From Pyrenophora tritici-repentis (taxonomy: Eukaryota > Ascomycota > Dothideomycetes > Pleosporales > Pleosporaceae): DNA of 64,000 nt. Numbering within the stretch: the stretch's first letter is position 1; each line of letters begins with the position of its first letter. The notes below the pieces were generated by a model. It saw only the letters and a list, made by a program, of their open reading frames with translations. It searched no databases and had not been told where the DNA came from. Made by a program: the position numbers and the translations under genes. This document shows, one piece after another, positions 1 to 12,255 of this stretch. The stretch lies in the NCBI RefSeq assembly GCF_003171515.1, contig NC_089399.1:2418001-2482000 (forward strand), written 5' to 3'.

Positions 1-1950
1 GATCGCTTACCCGTCTCAAACACCTATCGGCTGCTTCACGTTCACGACCGCCGTAACCCAGCATTGCTATGGCCACCACTCCTAGAGAAAGCCTACCTCA
101 AAGTTCGAGGTGGCTACGACTTCCCAGGCAGTAGTTCCTGTAGTGACCTGTTCACAATGACTGGCTGGATTCCAGAGCAAGTCTTCTTGCAAGAGTAAGT
201 GATGTTCGCAGGTGCTTTGGATGGTACTAACGTCTCTAGGACCGACACTGTTCCCGATCAGCTGTGGAAACGCATCTACAACGCTTTCATGTATGGAGAT
301 GTCCTTGTCACTGCAGGCACCGGAAAGATGTCGAGCAAACAAGAGCAGGAAGTTGGTCTAGAAGCCCAACACAGTTATGCCGTATTGGACATGAGGGAGG
401 TAGGCCCCGACCGGCTGTTACTTGTCAAGAACCCATGGGTAGAAGGTAAAGGCTGGCGTGGACCTCGCCCATCGGCTGTGGCAGCCATGGATGCGTCTGT
501 ATCGGACCGGGAGCCCAATAACAGCCTCGAGTGTTACCACAAGGACAGCATTCCGACTCCTGAGCGACCGCACCCAACAACATTCTGGATCGGACTGGAG
601 CAAGTCATACAGCACTTTGAGGGCCTGTATCTGAACTGGAATCCGGGATTGTTCCAATATCGGCAGGACATTCATTTTCAGTGGAACGTCGGAGCACCAG
701 CACCAGGTGCATGCATTTTCGAGCATCCTCAATTTGCCTTTACCTGTAAAGAAGCGGGTCCGGTGTGGTTTCTTCTAAGCCGCCACTTCCAGGACGCACC
801 GGCGCCTACCAAGAAAGAGTCCGATACAGTCGACGGTGGCGTCATGCTCCCTGAGAGTCAATTCCACACCCACGAAGAGACCCCAAAGGGTTACATGAGC
901 ATATACATCTGCAACGGACAGGGAGATCGACTCTACGTCAAGGATACCTACCTAGAGTCCAGCGACTATGTCACAACTCCACAGTGCCTCCTCCGCGATA
1001 ATGCAAAGGCCAAATCAAGCTACACTGTAGTGATTGATCAGGACGAGTTGCCTTCATCTCTCTACTCTTTCACCTTGTCTGCTTTCGCCAACACGCCAAT
1101 CACACTGGAGCCGGCAAAGCAGCGATTCCCCATACAAAAGCTGGAAGAGGGAGCGTGGACAAGGCAAACGGCGGGTGGTAGTACTGACTCGGCAAGGTAC
1201 TTTGACAACCCTCAGTACTCACTCATCATGCGTGAACAGGGCTCGCTAGCGATTCTATTGACGGGTACAGATCACGAACACCCTTTGCATGTAAAACTTG
1301 CCATTGGCCACGGTAAGAGACTGTATCGACTCCAGAGCCGAGATGTATTTGGAGACTCTGGCAATCATCGAAGTGGATGTGTCTATGCAGAAATCAAGGA
1401 CGTCCAGGCGGGATCTTACACGCTCATCTGTTCATTGTTTGAATCTGGACTCACTGGCGGCTACAAACTTCGAGTGGATAGCACCAGCGACATGGAGCTG
1501 AAGCAAATTCCGCGCGAGGGGGCGGGGTTGCTTTTGATGAAGCTAGCGCCGGCATGCTTCAGTCCAAGCATCAACAAAGTGGCAGCGCCGCTGCGGCTCA
1601 TGCGGCTGGCTTCGTATACCATCATTGCCCGCTTCATGAAGGCAACTAGCCCTCGGGCAACGGATACGGACAAGCTAGCCCGGAGTCCGCTACGGCTCTG
1701 TGTTGAGATTGGTCGAGGCCCGGATCGCAAGTTCATTACCGCTAGCGAAGGCGGATCTTACGCCGATTCTGCCATGGTTCGGTCCGAGAGCGTTAACATC
1801 GATCCGAAGCTGGGCATGCAGGGAGAAGTCTGGCTAGTTCTGGACAGGTTGACTAGCGCTGGGGGTCCTGTGGAGGAGTGGTACGATGTCGAGATCTATG
1901 TCGACACGCCCCAGGCATGTGAAGTGGGTGTTTGGCGGGATTACAACTGA
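1..1950 (+). CDS. palB: PalB/Rim13-type calpain-like cysteine protease, 3' part
   Basis: The gene enters from the left edge; the frame is open from base 1. An intron with GTAAGT donor lies at 195-239, giving join(<1..194,240..1950). The first exon carries the calpain core around WPPLLEKAYLKVRGGYDFPG; the catalytic His is in QHSYAVLD (about 370) and the catalytic Asn in KNPW (about 430). The catalytic Cys lies left of the window. The roughly 500 residues after the protease core match the length and position of the C-terminal beta-rich domains of PalB. Known family role: proteolysis of the PacC/Rim101 transcription factor in ambient alkaline pH signalling, on the endosomal Rim/ESCRT platform. 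No breaks are seen, so it is probably functional. A general calpain is the alternative, but the long C-terminal region favours PalB. Confidence 0.88.
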
Positions 1951-2682
1951 CGGAGGAGTGGCAGCAGGGGCGGTGTCTGAAGGTGTAGGCGTAGGCGGTG
2001 GGCAATGATTTGTATAGTATTGAGTATTGCCGATGACGGCGACTAGGGCCTGACCCTGGTGTCTCGCACTTGGGCGTTGTCACGTACGGACATGGGCGCA
2101 AGGGCGAGGTCACATGGAGATTATGGTTTCCGGTGGTGTAGGTCGAATAGTTATCGCGACTCCATCACGAGCTCTCTTACGTCTCATGCGGTTTGAAGCA
2201 AGCTTTGGACGGGTGTGAAACATGGTAGGGGTTTGGGCGGGCGGCGAGACTGGACCCAATCAAGGGCTGCACGACCGACCAGTCAATGCATGCTCCTATT
2301 GCGCGTTCGGACTTGCAGCAGACGCGAGAAACATGTACAGTATGATAGTGGCACGCTAGAGGGGAGAAAGCGCAACCCGTAGAATGGGCATGATTGAAGA
2401 TAACCGTGGTTTGGAGTCGCATGTGCATGCTGCCGTCTGTAGCTTTGTGGTCTTGTTTCTTGTTCTCTTCTCAACTCGACTACCCCGCCGCCACTCTCAC
2501 GGGCCAGGTGAACTGAAAGCTATCCACGGCGCTACGTCAGTGCAGCAGCGCATGCGCCAAGTGACTCGAAAAGCACACCGGCTCGACACTTGACGACACT
2601 ATTCATCAGTCACCGGATTCAGCTTCGCGCTCTCCCTTCTACTCTATATTGCAACAAACAAGACAGCTCTCGTTTGCCCTAC
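1951..2682. other. Intergenic region palB-KES1
   Basis: 732 bp between a gene end and the next start on the same strand. It must hold the palB terminator and the KES1 promoter. I see a pyrimidine-rich stretch near 2,625-2,660 ahead of the KES1 start, as is common in fungal 5' UTRs, and no convincing ORF. Confidence 0.6.
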
Positions 2683-4458
2683 ATGGCGGACCCTGTTCCT
2701 GAAAAGGGCCCAACTGGCTCCGCGCCTTCCTCGGTCATCAACTCGCGGGATAACTCACGGGCGGCGACTCCCTTGAACGCTGCGGTAGCGGAGAAGGCGC
2801 CCGATGACAGCTCAAAGTTCAAGACGTTTCTGGGCATACTGAGGAGGTAACGTAGTACTGCCCTTCTATAGCTGCAGGCGGCACCGCCACACCAAAGACA
2901 TTGAGGCGCAACTGCTAACTCGGCCTCTCTATGCAGATTCATTGGCGTTTCCGATCTCGCTGCCGTCCGATTCTCCCTCCCCGCCCAACTCCTCGAGCCG
3001 AGACCGAATTTGGGTACGTTGTTGGATGCTTTTGCTGTGGTTGAAGCATGGTTCTGACGGATAACAGAGTACTGGCACTACCTAGACCGACCGGACACCT
3101 TCATCAGGTCAGAACAGCCCAAGCCACGCTTCCAGGACTTCATACTGACTCGCGCAGCATCGGAGATTCAGACGATGATTTGGGGCGCATGCTCGGAACC
3201 CTGCGCTTCTGGTTTACCAAGGACCTGGTATGCGGTACACATACACCGACATGAGTGGCATAGCTAACGTGGCGCAGAAATACGTCAAGGGAAAGCCATG
3301 CAAGCCCTACAACTCCACACTGGGCGAGTTCTTCAGGGTACGTGTTTTTCTGATGCCTATGAGAGTTGTCTGCTAACCAACCTACCAGTGTAATTGGAAA
3401 ATCGAAGATACCCACCCCACGCTCAAGACGCCCAAATCGGCACCCTCGAGCGCCGCCAACAGCGTCAAGGGCGATGGCAAGACTGTCACCGTCTCGTACC
3501 TCACCGAGCAGACGTCGCACCACCCTCCCGTTTCTGCCTTTTACGTCGACTGCCCCGAGAAGGGTATCAGCGCACGAGGCTATGATCAGCTTAGCGCAAG
3601 GTTTACGGGTACAAGCGTGCGCGTTGTGGCTGGAGCGCACAACTTGGGCATCTTCATCAACCTGAAGAACCGAGATAACGAGGAGTACCAGCTCACACAT
3701 CCAGCCGCGTACCTGGGGGGCATTCTCCGAGGTATGAGCCGACCAGCAAAGATAAAGATAGCAGGTGCATTTTACTGACAACCCCTATAGGCTCCCTCAA
3801 TGTGTCCGTTGCGGATAGCTGCTTCATCACCTGCCCAAAGACTGGGCTGAAGACGATTCTAGAGTACCAGGAGGAGGGCTGGCTCGGCCGATCGCAAAAC
3901 AAGGTTATGGGAGTCATCTTCAAATACGACCCCAGCAAGGATACGGTAATGAAGATCAAGGATGTGCCTGAAAAGGATGTCCTTGCGCGAATAGAAGGCA
4001 ACTGGCAAGACAAGGTCTACTACACTCTGGGCAGCAAGCCCTACACCAAGGTCCCTGTAAGTACCCGAACGCTGGCATAAAGGGCCAAACTAACGCCTGT
4101 TCAGGAGAAGAACCTTATCATCGATCTCAATCCGCTTGACCCCATCCCCAAGATCGTCCCGCCACTTGAGGAGCAGCTTCCCAACGAATCGCTCAAGTTC
4201 TGGGACGGCGTGACGAATGCCATAGTAGGCAAACAATACGGGGTTGCCACCACGCTCAAGACGGAAATCGAGGAGAAGCAAAGGGCAAAGGCGGCCGAGC
4301 GCAAGGCAGCGGATAAGGAATGGAAGCCACGCTTCTTCACCGGTGCCGTTACCCCCGTGGGCAAACCAGACCTCACCAAGGACGGCGAGGAGGCGCTCAA
4401 GGGACTGCACACGGAGAACTACAAGCTTCCACCCAACGACGAATACGCAGCCTTTTGA
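2683..4458 (+). CDS. KES1: Oxysterol-binding protein, Kes1/Osh4-like
   Basis: Eight exons fit the family: 2683-2846, 2937-3013, 3068-3107, 3158-3227, 3278-3337, 3389-3731, 3791-4056 and 4105-4458. All introns are GT-AG and splice phases agree. The ORP signature EQTSHHPPVSAF is in exon 6 (about 3,508-3,545); the lid and early core (FIGVSDLAAVRFSLPAQLLE, then EYWHYLDRPDTF) are in exons 2-3, and LGEFFRCNW spans exons 5-6. There is no PH or ankyrin domain, so it is the short Kes1 type. Known role: sterol/PI4P exchange between ER and trans-Golgi membranes. The start was chosen as the first ATG in the frame leading into the conserved N-terminus. The C-terminus is lysine-rich and ends in NDEYAAF. 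No defects are seen. Confidence 0.93.
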
Positions 4459-4971
4459 TCGCATTGCCCTTTGAATTTACTAGAAATTGCATATCCAGGC
4501 GAACTGAGAGCACGAACGGGGACTTTCACTACGATATCCATTACATTACATTTTGAATAGCTGGGCAACGAGTACGGTACAGGGCACCTTCGTTTGGCAT
4601 CATCATCATCATCATCTGACACGCTTGGCACACGTTCTTGTTGGTTAACGAGAGGGAGTATAGCGGGGATTGTTCGGCGTTGCGTACATATACTGGGTTC
4701 TCATCAAGTCAATCTGAATAGATCTCCAAGGCTAGCGAGCCTGATTACGCTTTGAAGAATTTTTTGAGTTGATTGTGAAGTAAAGTGGAGAATTACAGAT
4801 TTAGTGATTAAGAGACTATCTTTTCTATGAAATCTTGATAAGATCATTATGCCACAAACTCCATCCCACAGCTCCTATGGGTAGCTGAAACCGTTCCCAA
4901 ATACATGCAAATAACCCTGGTTCAGTCCAGTCCAGTCCTGTCCAGTTCCCAAGTTCCCAAGAACGCCCCCC
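4459..4971. other. Convergent 3' intergenic region
   Basis: 513 bp between the ends of two convergent genes. It contains a short CAT trinucleotide run near 4,600-4,616, an AT-rich stretch around 4,740-4,850 suited to 3' ends, and a short repeated tccagt motif near 4,925-4,945. No gene is seen. Confidence 0.55.
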
Positions 4972-5571
4972 TCAACAACCCTCCCCAACACCAACACCAA
5001 CTTCTTTCAAATCAACACTCCACCCCGCACCTCCCACAACCCCATCCCCCTGCACACTAACCGCAACCGTATGACCCACCACCTTATCCCCCTCACCCAC
5101 AGCAACCCTCCCCCCAACCCTCGTCCACTCTCTCCCCTCTCCTGGACCCAAAGCCACAGCCTCACCACAACTCAGCGCATCCAGAAAAACTTGCACGCGC
5201 GTCTGGCCGGTTGGTCTGTCTGAGCGGACGTAGGCGTAGCACTCTACCGTCGTTGTTGTTGAGTCGGCGGGGATGGTGATGTAAGACTGCGAGAGGGCGA
5301 GTGTGGCGGTAACCGTGGTGCTGTTTGAGTGGGCCGTGTATATGTATGGACCTGAGGAGTTGGAGGAAGTGGTTGTGATGCCGCGCATGGACCAGGATCC
5401 GGTTACCATGTCGAGCCAAGGGGTGAGAGAGCCGGTGGCGAAGGATGGATTTGTGAGGGTGTTTTTGCAGAGGGGGTGTGGTGGATATGTTGTTGTTGGG
5501 AGGGCGTGGGTGAAGGTAGAGGCCGTGAGGATTGAGAGGATGAGCGTGGTGGGGGTTTGTGAGAAGATCAT
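4972..5571 (-). CDS. Small secreted protein, carbohydrate-binding-like fold
   Basis: A single-exon ORF of 199 aa. The N-terminus is a classic signal peptide (hydrophobic LILSILTASTFTHA, predicted cleavage near residue 23). The mature part opens with C..NPSFATGSLTPW, the opening strand pattern typical of fungal CBM4/9-like jelly-roll modules. It continues Thr/Ser-rich and has four cysteines (about residues 35, 109, 134 and the last residue), consistent with disulfides outside the cell. The end is Gly/Val-rich (DLKEVGVGVGEGC). No catalytic motif is visible, so function is unassigned; extracellular sugar or cell-wall binding is an inference from the fold-like pattern. It is transcribed towards KES1, and its upstream region is 5,572-6,903. 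Confidence 0.75.
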   Translation of the reverse strand: MIFSQTPTTLILSILTASTFTHALPTTTYPPHPLCKNTLTNPSFATGSLTPWLDMVTGSWSMRGITTTSSNSSGPYIYTAHSNSTTVTATLALSQSYITIPADSTTTTVECYAYVRSDRPTGQTRVQVFLDALSCGEAVALGPGEGREWTRVGGRVAVGEGDKVVGHTVAVSVQGDGVVGGAGWSVDLKEVGVGVGEGC

Positions 5572-6903
5572 GTTTGGTATGTGGTTGGAGGTTTGTTGCT
5601 GATGATGTAGTTGTGTGTCGTTTCCTCGTCCCAGGGTCGGTGTCGGTCGTTGAAGTTTGTTTCAAGCTTTTTATCGAATTGATCCTTCGCCTTTAGCAGT
5701 GGCTACCCGGGTATGTGGTATCGCGGAGAATTAATGCAATAAAGCAAGTCGATAAACAGGTCGGAGATGATGACGATTTCAGGCGCCCGTAAAGCAGGGA
5801 TGCTATAGCAAGGGTCCTGCTAAGTGAAATGGAGCTATCAAGTGAGACTTGAAAGGTCACTAGTCCAAGTAACGTGGTCTCCGCCGTCGTCGATTTAAGA
5901 TAGTCTAGTGGCGGCCACGTGGGTCCTTTTTGCCTTTACTTCCCAGCGCCGGACTCTAATGCGGTAATACCAAAAGAAAACCCTCCCCCGTGGACACGAA
6001 AAAGCGTCGGGGTGCGGGTCAGGTGAGAGACGAGACAGGGTAGTGAGTCAAGGAAATGGAGTACCCCACGTGCCAAATGGAAAAAAGAAAGAAACTTGGA
6101 CTCCTAGAACGCCTGACAGGGGAGGAGGGTAAAAGTGAGAAAAGAATGGAGGTGAAATAAGAAGGGAAAGCAGGAACAGATAAAAGTAAGAGGGGAAGAT
6201 GACTACAAACAACTTCATGTGTCCTGGCTGTCAAAGTTCCCCGACCAAACGCACACGAATACAACATGACCACAAGAAAGCACGCTCCAGTCTGTGGCCA
6301 TGTTAGACAGGGTCGAGCTTGTAGGGGCCAAACTCTGAACCAAAGCAGCTAAAGCACCGAGCCACTCCTTTATATACTGCTGGACGTCCGACTCTACATC
6401 GACGTCGGATGGACGGTTGGTAGGGTCGACGGTGGCGCAAACGCAAGCGAGATTCACGGGGCCGTTGCTGGTTCCTTGGCACCACTTAAAGCAACGAGAC
6501 AAATGTGGTTGCAAAGCGGACTATTTCACAAGCAGCAGTCTGGGCGAGACGTCGACAGGGACGACGCATCAGGGATCGTTGTTAGTTCGTGAATGCTGCG
6601 ATTAGGGATTGTCAGACCTAATTGGTATTTTCGCGGGACACAACAGAGTTACAGCAGATGGGAGAATGTTTTGTCGGATTGATATGATTGGATCTTTATA
6701 GGCTCAAGAAGCATGTCTACTCCAAGGCCCCTGCTCATAGCGGCGTACTTTTGGGGTATATAGTGAACCGTCGAAATCAACCTGCGTTGCTGTCGAAGGC
6801 TGACTGTACGCTTCTGTCGCATACTGATGCAATTGTAGTGTCCTCCTCAAACGCCATCCGTGCATACCGTAGCCTCATGTCGTCGTACTGTAAATCATAC
6901 CGC
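5572..6903. other. 1.3 kb intergenic region
   Basis: It lies between the start of the secreted-protein gene and the 3' end of eIF3k. It contains a purine-rich block at 6,020-6,200 and a few weak ORFs. A 99-codon minus ORF at 6,215-6,514 lacks recognisable homology and was not accepted. Its left part probably holds the promoter of the secreted-protein gene. Confidence 0.5.
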
Positions 6904-7884
6904 TCATGCAGGCTGTTCGTACGCCCTCTTGATAACCCTTGCAAATTCTAGAATGATTGTTAGCAGCCAATCGGCATACGACTACGACAAACTTACGATC
7001 AAACTTGACGTTTTCCCGGACAACGGTGCCCTTAGCCTCGTTGTCCTTGTTAATGGGTACCTTGATCTTAGCACCATCAACGTTCCATCCGCACACGCTT
7101 CCAACAAAGTGGTCAAATTCGCTTCCCGAGAGGTTCAACCATGACTCGAGGATGCTTCGGTCGACCTCACGCACAGCCTGGCTGACAGTAGCAGCAATGC
7201 GCACGCGCATAAGCTCCTCGAAGCCTGATACGTCGGCAATCAAGTCGGCGTACAGGTCATCAGAGTCGAGCGTTGACCAGAAGGTGGCGTAGTCAGCGCC
7301 TTCGAGCAGATTTCTCAGCTCGTTGAGCTTCTGGACAGCTTCGGATAGCGGCGCATCGCCAGCTGCTGGGTTGTGTAGTGAGGATGACAAAGGAGCTAGG
7401 ACGTGTGGGGGAAGGAGCGAGAGACCCAGGGAGAAGTCGGGGCTCGGGAAGACGGTAAGAGCCTTGACGAGGATGTTGGTGATTGTCTCATCACGGGCAA
7501 GGTGGGGGTTGAATTGGTAGCTAGATTCTCGCGGTTAGTGAGAGGTACCAAAGATGCTGGGGTACAAGAGTAGTGGTAGTGAAAGCTGTCAGATAGAGCT
7601 AATAATAAACTTCAGCGGGCGGAGTGATTCAAGCCCCATCCCTCGGGTAATAGGAAACGTTGTGGTTGTTTCTTCATCGTGTAGCTTTGCAGGAAGAAAG
7701 GGAGGTTGACGTACAGCTTCAGGAGGGCGAGGTTGGCGTAGCAGTCATATGTCTGGCTTTCGCATTGCTGCATGACATAGTCCTGGAAGACGCCCGTCGT
7801 CTCCGGGTTGTAGCGATCCAGTCCATCGAGGATCTGCTGCATGTGATCGGGCCGCTCAGGCGCGAAGTCAAAAGGGACGCCCAT
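6904..7884 (-). CDS. eIF3k: Translation initiation factor eIF3 subunit K
   Basis: Complement of exons 7715-7884, 6997-7520 and 6904-6947; introns start GTACGT and GTAAGT and end CTAG. The product is 245 aa, the usual length. It begins [22 protein letters not shown], with [12 protein letters not shown] next to the first splice site; the middle has SESxVQKLNEL-like and SWLNLSG segments (PCI/CSN8-like fold), and it ends [12 protein letters not shown]. The start was placed at MGVPFD because this is the conserved family N-terminus, although the frame stays open upstream to 8,013. Role: non-core eIF3 subunit on the 40S ribosome. It is divergent from TSR4 with only 184 bp between the start codons. 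Confidence 0.92.
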
Positions 7885-8068
7885 GGTGGTTGTGTGGATG
7901 AGCGACGAGGAGTTGGTGTTGAGGGCTTGGTCAAATTCGCTCAGTGCGAGCTGGTGCACTGGCCATGCACTAACCCGCCCCGCGTCATTTTCAAAAAAGT
8001 TAGACCCCGCCAAAGAATCAGCGCGAGAATATATACACCGAGTATTTGCACCGAGTTAGATTCACACC
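7885..8068. promoter_or_regulatory. Bidirectional promoter eIF3k / TSR4
   Basis: 184 bp separate two divergent start codons, one for a translation initiation subunit and one for a ribosome-assembly factor. Both promoters must lie here or overlap the 5' ends, so co-regulation is plausible (inference). No specific binding site was identified with confidence. Confidence 0.55.
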
Positions 8069-9419
8069 ATGGCGCCTTATGATAGTGATTCCTCGGATGG
8101 GAGAGATGACTATACCGAGACGAACGTCCTGCTAGGCTACGCGACCAAGGATGCCACGGGCGACGCCATTTCCCACGTTGGAGGCGCTCCGGTGCGTATA
8201 GTGCGAATTGCAGTCAAAGACTGTCACTAAGACTTTGTAGAATTGGATAGACGACAAGACGGCTCCTTCTGGCGCATTGGCCAAATGTAAAGTGTGTCAT
8301 GGCCTGCTTAGTCTGCTCCTCGAACTCAACGGCGACCTGCCCGACCACTTTCTAGGTCACGAGCGGCGCTTGTACATCTGGACGTGTCGGCGCAAGACTT
8401 GCAGGCGGAAGGAGGGCAGTGTCAGGGGAATCCGTGGTGTGCGCATCGCAAAGGGCGCCGCCAAGTCGGCCCCTGCGAAGAAGGTGGAGAAAAAGGAAGT
8501 CAAGCAGGAGGAAAAGCCACAACCCAAGATAGGCGAGTCACTGTTTGGCGTCAAGAATGGAGGAAGCGCGTCCATCCCAGCAAACCCCTTTTCAAACCCC
8601 TTCGCATCCAAGCCGAACGGCGCAAATCCATTCTCGCAGTCAGGCAGCACGAACCCATTTGGTGCCGCGACACCTGCGCCTGCTGTCCAGATCACGCAGC
8701 CAGAAAAGAAGGAAGATGAGGCTTCTACGACTCTCCCAGAGACATTTGCTGCCAAAGCCCGCATAGCCGCCCCGTCACCCTCCGAACAACAACCACCTCG
8801 TCCCTACGAGCCATGGCCAGCCGACTCGGCCTTCCCTACGCCATTCCCGCACTACCACCTCGATGCCGAATATGAGACACTAGACGCTCCATCAACGCCC
8901 TCAATACCAGCGAATGCGCGCATGGATATCGATACCGAAGGTGGCGGGAGTGGTGGAGGGAAAGAAGACAAGGAAGTCTTTGAGTCATCCATGGACAGGA
9001 CATTCCAGAAGTTTGCAGATCGCGTAGGCGAGAACGCCGAGCAAGTTCTGCGCTACGAATTCAAGGGCAAGCCGCTCTTATATAGCGACAAAGACGCTGT
9101 CGGCAAGCTCCTAGGGCCTCACTCAGAGAACGGCGCTTCATCAAATTCAAACGTCACAACCGTAGGCTCGAGGAGTGGGTCAGGCTACCCTCGTTGCCAA
9201 ACTTGCGGCGCTGATAGAGTGTTCGAAGTCCAGCTGACACCACACGCCATTACTGAGTTGGAGGCGGAAGAGATGAGCATCGATGGTATGGAGTGGGGTA
9301 CTATCATCATGGCCGTGTGTAGTAAGGACTGCAAGCCCAACGATGTCCCAGAAGGTGAGGTAGGGTACGTCGAAGAGTGGGTTGGTGTACAGTGGGAAGA
9401 AGTCCCTTCGAAGAAGTAG
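8069..9419 (+). CDS. TSR4: PDCD2-family 20S pre-rRNA maturation factor Tsr4
   Basis: join(8069..8191,8241..9419), 433 aa, one intron. The N-terminal half has the PDCD2 cysteine cluster: CKVCHGLLSLLLELNGDLPD, then YIWTCRRKTCRRKEGSVRGIRG. A low-complexity linker with several NPF repeats (about residues 125-185) follows. The PDCD2_C domain begins at DRTFQKFADRVGENAEQVLRY and ends with YPRCQTCGADRVFEVQ and WGTIIMAVCSKDC. Known role: co-translational chaperone of Rps2 and 40S subunit maturation. The start was chosen because exon 1 splices in frame to the conserved region. No defects are seen. Confidence 0.9.
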
Positions 9420-10402
9420 GCTACAGTATGCCAGTTAAGAACCACGATTGGATATACCATTCCAAACTATGATTTGCATTGAGCTACGTGTGAGAGTTGC
9501 TGAATCCCACGACTGCTTTCTGCCTAGTACAGGGCTGAGGTTATCTTTCCTAAAAAAACCATCTGTCAGTATCGTAGAATGCGGGATCCTGGTATAGACT
9601 AGACCTACATTACTTCTGCGCTAGCACTAGCCACGCGTCATCCTCCGTTCTAACGTGCAGCCACCAACCGGCACGCCTAAGACTACCCAAACACCCTCGC
9701 AAATATGCATCGAAAGAAGCTAGCCCTTCAAATCCGACGAGAAGTAACGAATCCATGACAATTGAACGCTATCAAATGTGTCATGCAAACAGTATCGTAC
9801 TACTTGAATACCCTCAAGTGTTGAGGAGCGTTGCCTCCACACACTACTGTAGACGCCCCACTAAATACGCTGCCAAAACCTCTTGCATGGGGGAAAGAGT
9901 TAGAATACGAATATCAACCGGGCGCTTCGTTATTGCAACCTATGCGCAGTGAGAACCATTATGCTAGGGGAGAATGGCGCGGATAACGAAGAAAAAAAGG
10001 TGGGATGAAGTCCCCCGCCACGTGCATCTTTGACTCTGCATGCTCGACCATCTCGTCACCGAAATCCGCGAAGCCGATAAAACGCCATGTTCCTGCATGT
10101 CTACTAACTACACCGGGCACTGTGAACTGCATGAATCCCATGCTTGCCGCCCCTGCAACCAATCACAATGGGCCTCTATAGTTTACAGAAAGTCCGTGGT
10201 ACCCGGGGCGGAGCATTTAGTCTCGCCGTGAACGCACCATTGTCCGACCGAGAGTCCTTGGTGCATTCGGTATCTTCCGGATCAAATGTAGTGTCGGTAC
10301 ATATACAAGGCTGGAGTTCGTGTCAAAAGAATATACATGTCCGACTCTCCAATCGCTCAATCGCTTGCTTCTTTGCTTGTCAGATAGAGACCATTGCCCT
10401 CC
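9420..10402. other. Intergenic region TSR4-OLE1
   Basis: About 980 bp without a supported gene. The part at 10,330-10,400 is CT-rich and directly precedes the desaturase start. Short ORFs in 9,755-10,231 have no recognisable features. Confidence 0.55.
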
Positions 10403-11820
10403 ATGGTCGCCTCAATCCGCTCAGATGCCGCCATGCCCGCACAACCAAAGGAACCTCACATCTCACAACAACCCTTCACATGGAAGAATTGGTACAGGCA
10501 CATAGATTGGCTTAACACCACGCTTGTTGTGCTTATACCAATATACGGTCTCTGTCTGGCGCGGAATACAACCCTCACTCGACCGACCCTCTTGTGGACG
10601 ATTCTCTACTATGGTATGACCGCATTTGGTATCACAGGCGGATATCATAGATTATGGAGCCATCGGTGCTACTCTGCCGCGCTTCCTCTACGGTTATTCC
10701 TGGCATTCGTGGGAGCTGGAGCGATCCAAGGCTCGATTCGATGGTGGAGCGCTAAACACCGCGCTCACCATCGATGGACGGATACAATGAAAGATCCGTA
10801 CTCTGTAATGCGGGGTCTTTTATTCTCACATATCGGCTGGCTGGTAACAAACGAGGATCCAAAGAACAAGGGACGAACGAATATTTCGGATCTCGATAGC
10901 GATCCCATTATCGTATTCCAACACCGTCACTATACCTTGATTCTTCCCCTGGCCGCCTGGATCTTTCCTGCTCTTGTGGCCGGATTGGGATGGGGAGATT
11001 GGTGGGGCGGATTGGTGTATGCAGGAATCATAAGGGCTTGTTTGGTTCAGCAGGCTACCTTTTGTGTGAACAGTCTCGCACATTGGATTGGCGAGCAACC
11101 ATTCGACGATCGAAGGAGCCCAAGGGACCATGTTCTAACTGCTCTGGTAACAATGGGAGAAGGGTATCACAACTTCCACCACGAGTTTCCCAGTGACTAT
11201 CGTAAGCTTCTACACAAAACGCTCCTAGTCTCTGGCTAATAAAGATAGGCAATGCAATTGTCTGGTACCAGTACGACCCTACCAAATGGCTCATCTGGGC
11301 CTTTTCAAAGATACCATTCTTTCCGCTGGCCTACGATCTAAAGACATTTCGGTTCAACGAAATCGAAAAAGGCCGTCTGCAGCAGCAACAAAAGGCTCTC
11401 GACAAGAAGCGATCGGGGCTTGACTGGGGTGCTCCGCTAGCCCAGCTTCCTGTCATCTCCTGGGATGACTTCCAAACTCAGGCCTCCGCTAATGGAGCAG
11501 CTTTAGTCGCTATTGCCGGAGTAATCCACGATGTCTCACCTTTTGTTGCGGATCACCCAGGCGGCAAGGCACTCATCAAGTCTGCAATCGGAAAGGATGC
11601 GACTGCGATATTCAACGGCGGTGTGTATGAGCATTCGAATGCGGCGCACAACCTGCTTTCGACTATGCGCGTAGCGATTCTCAGGGGCGGTCAAGAAGTC
11701 GAGGTTTGGAAACGAACGGGTGAAAGAGCAGTGAAAGATCCCGAGAGTCTTGGTGTAGTAAGGGCCGGTGATCAGATCACCAGGATCGCGGCGCCGGTAG
11801 CTGCTGCTGTTGCAGCATGA
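10403..11820 (+). CDS. OLE1: Acyl-CoA delta-9 (stearoyl-CoA) desaturase with cytochrome b5 domain
   Basis: join(10403..11201,11249..11820), 456 aa; the intron is GTAAGC to TAG. The ATG at 10,403 sits in CCATGG. The three iron-binding histidine boxes are present: HRLWSH (about residue 82), HRAHH (about 119) and HNFHH (about 256). Hydrophobic segments between them form the ER membrane hairpins. A C-terminal cytochrome b5 domain follows with [17 protein letters not shown] and the second haem region [16 protein letters not shown]. Role: oleate/palmitoleate synthesis in the ER using cytochrome b5 electrons. No breaks. The extra C-terminal tail rich in Ala (PVAAAVAA) is unremarkable. Confidence 0.92.
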
Positions 11821-12255
11821 GACAGGAACAGAGAAACTACGGTATCACGCTTGGATCAATAACTTGGTCCTCTAGGTCAGTAAGAATCACTGCTGTATAT
11901 ATGGGTATAGGTACATAATCCACTTCGGCTTGAAGCTGGGAATGCAGCTCGGAACACATCCGGAGTGACTGCAATCCAGAGCTCATTTCAACCAACTATG
12001 ACTCTCATCATCACATGCATGGGATGTGTTGGCCAATCGGAGCTGTTGAGATGATGTAAAGGGTACTGAACAAACCAAATGGAGAGAACCAGTTGACGGA
12101 CAGCGGAGTCAACTCGGAGTTTGGCAAAGAAGGGGCAACAGATCCATGATCTTCGGAAGGGATTACCTTCATCGATCTGAGTTCTTTTATCATCTTGCCT
12201 TCCACATCAGCAGTACCTACTCAATTCTCAACACCATCATTCCCATCAATAAACG
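11821..12255. other. Intergenic region OLE1-LYS9
   Basis: 435 bp holding the OLE1 3' end and LYS9 promoter. CT-rich, AT-moderate sequence runs at 12,170-12,250, just before the LYS9 start. No other feature is seen. Confidence 0.5.

Noticed and set aside
3140..3781. 213-codon minus ORF
   Set aside because: Antisense to spliced KES1 exons that carry the oxysterol-binding signature.
6215..6514. 99-codon minus ORF between the secreted protein and eIF3k
   Set aside because: No recognisable domain, no signal peptide, unclear start and no splice support; kept as intergenic.
7660..8082. 140-codon plus ORF over eIF3k exon 1
   Set aside because: Antisense shadow of a well-supported exon and promoter.
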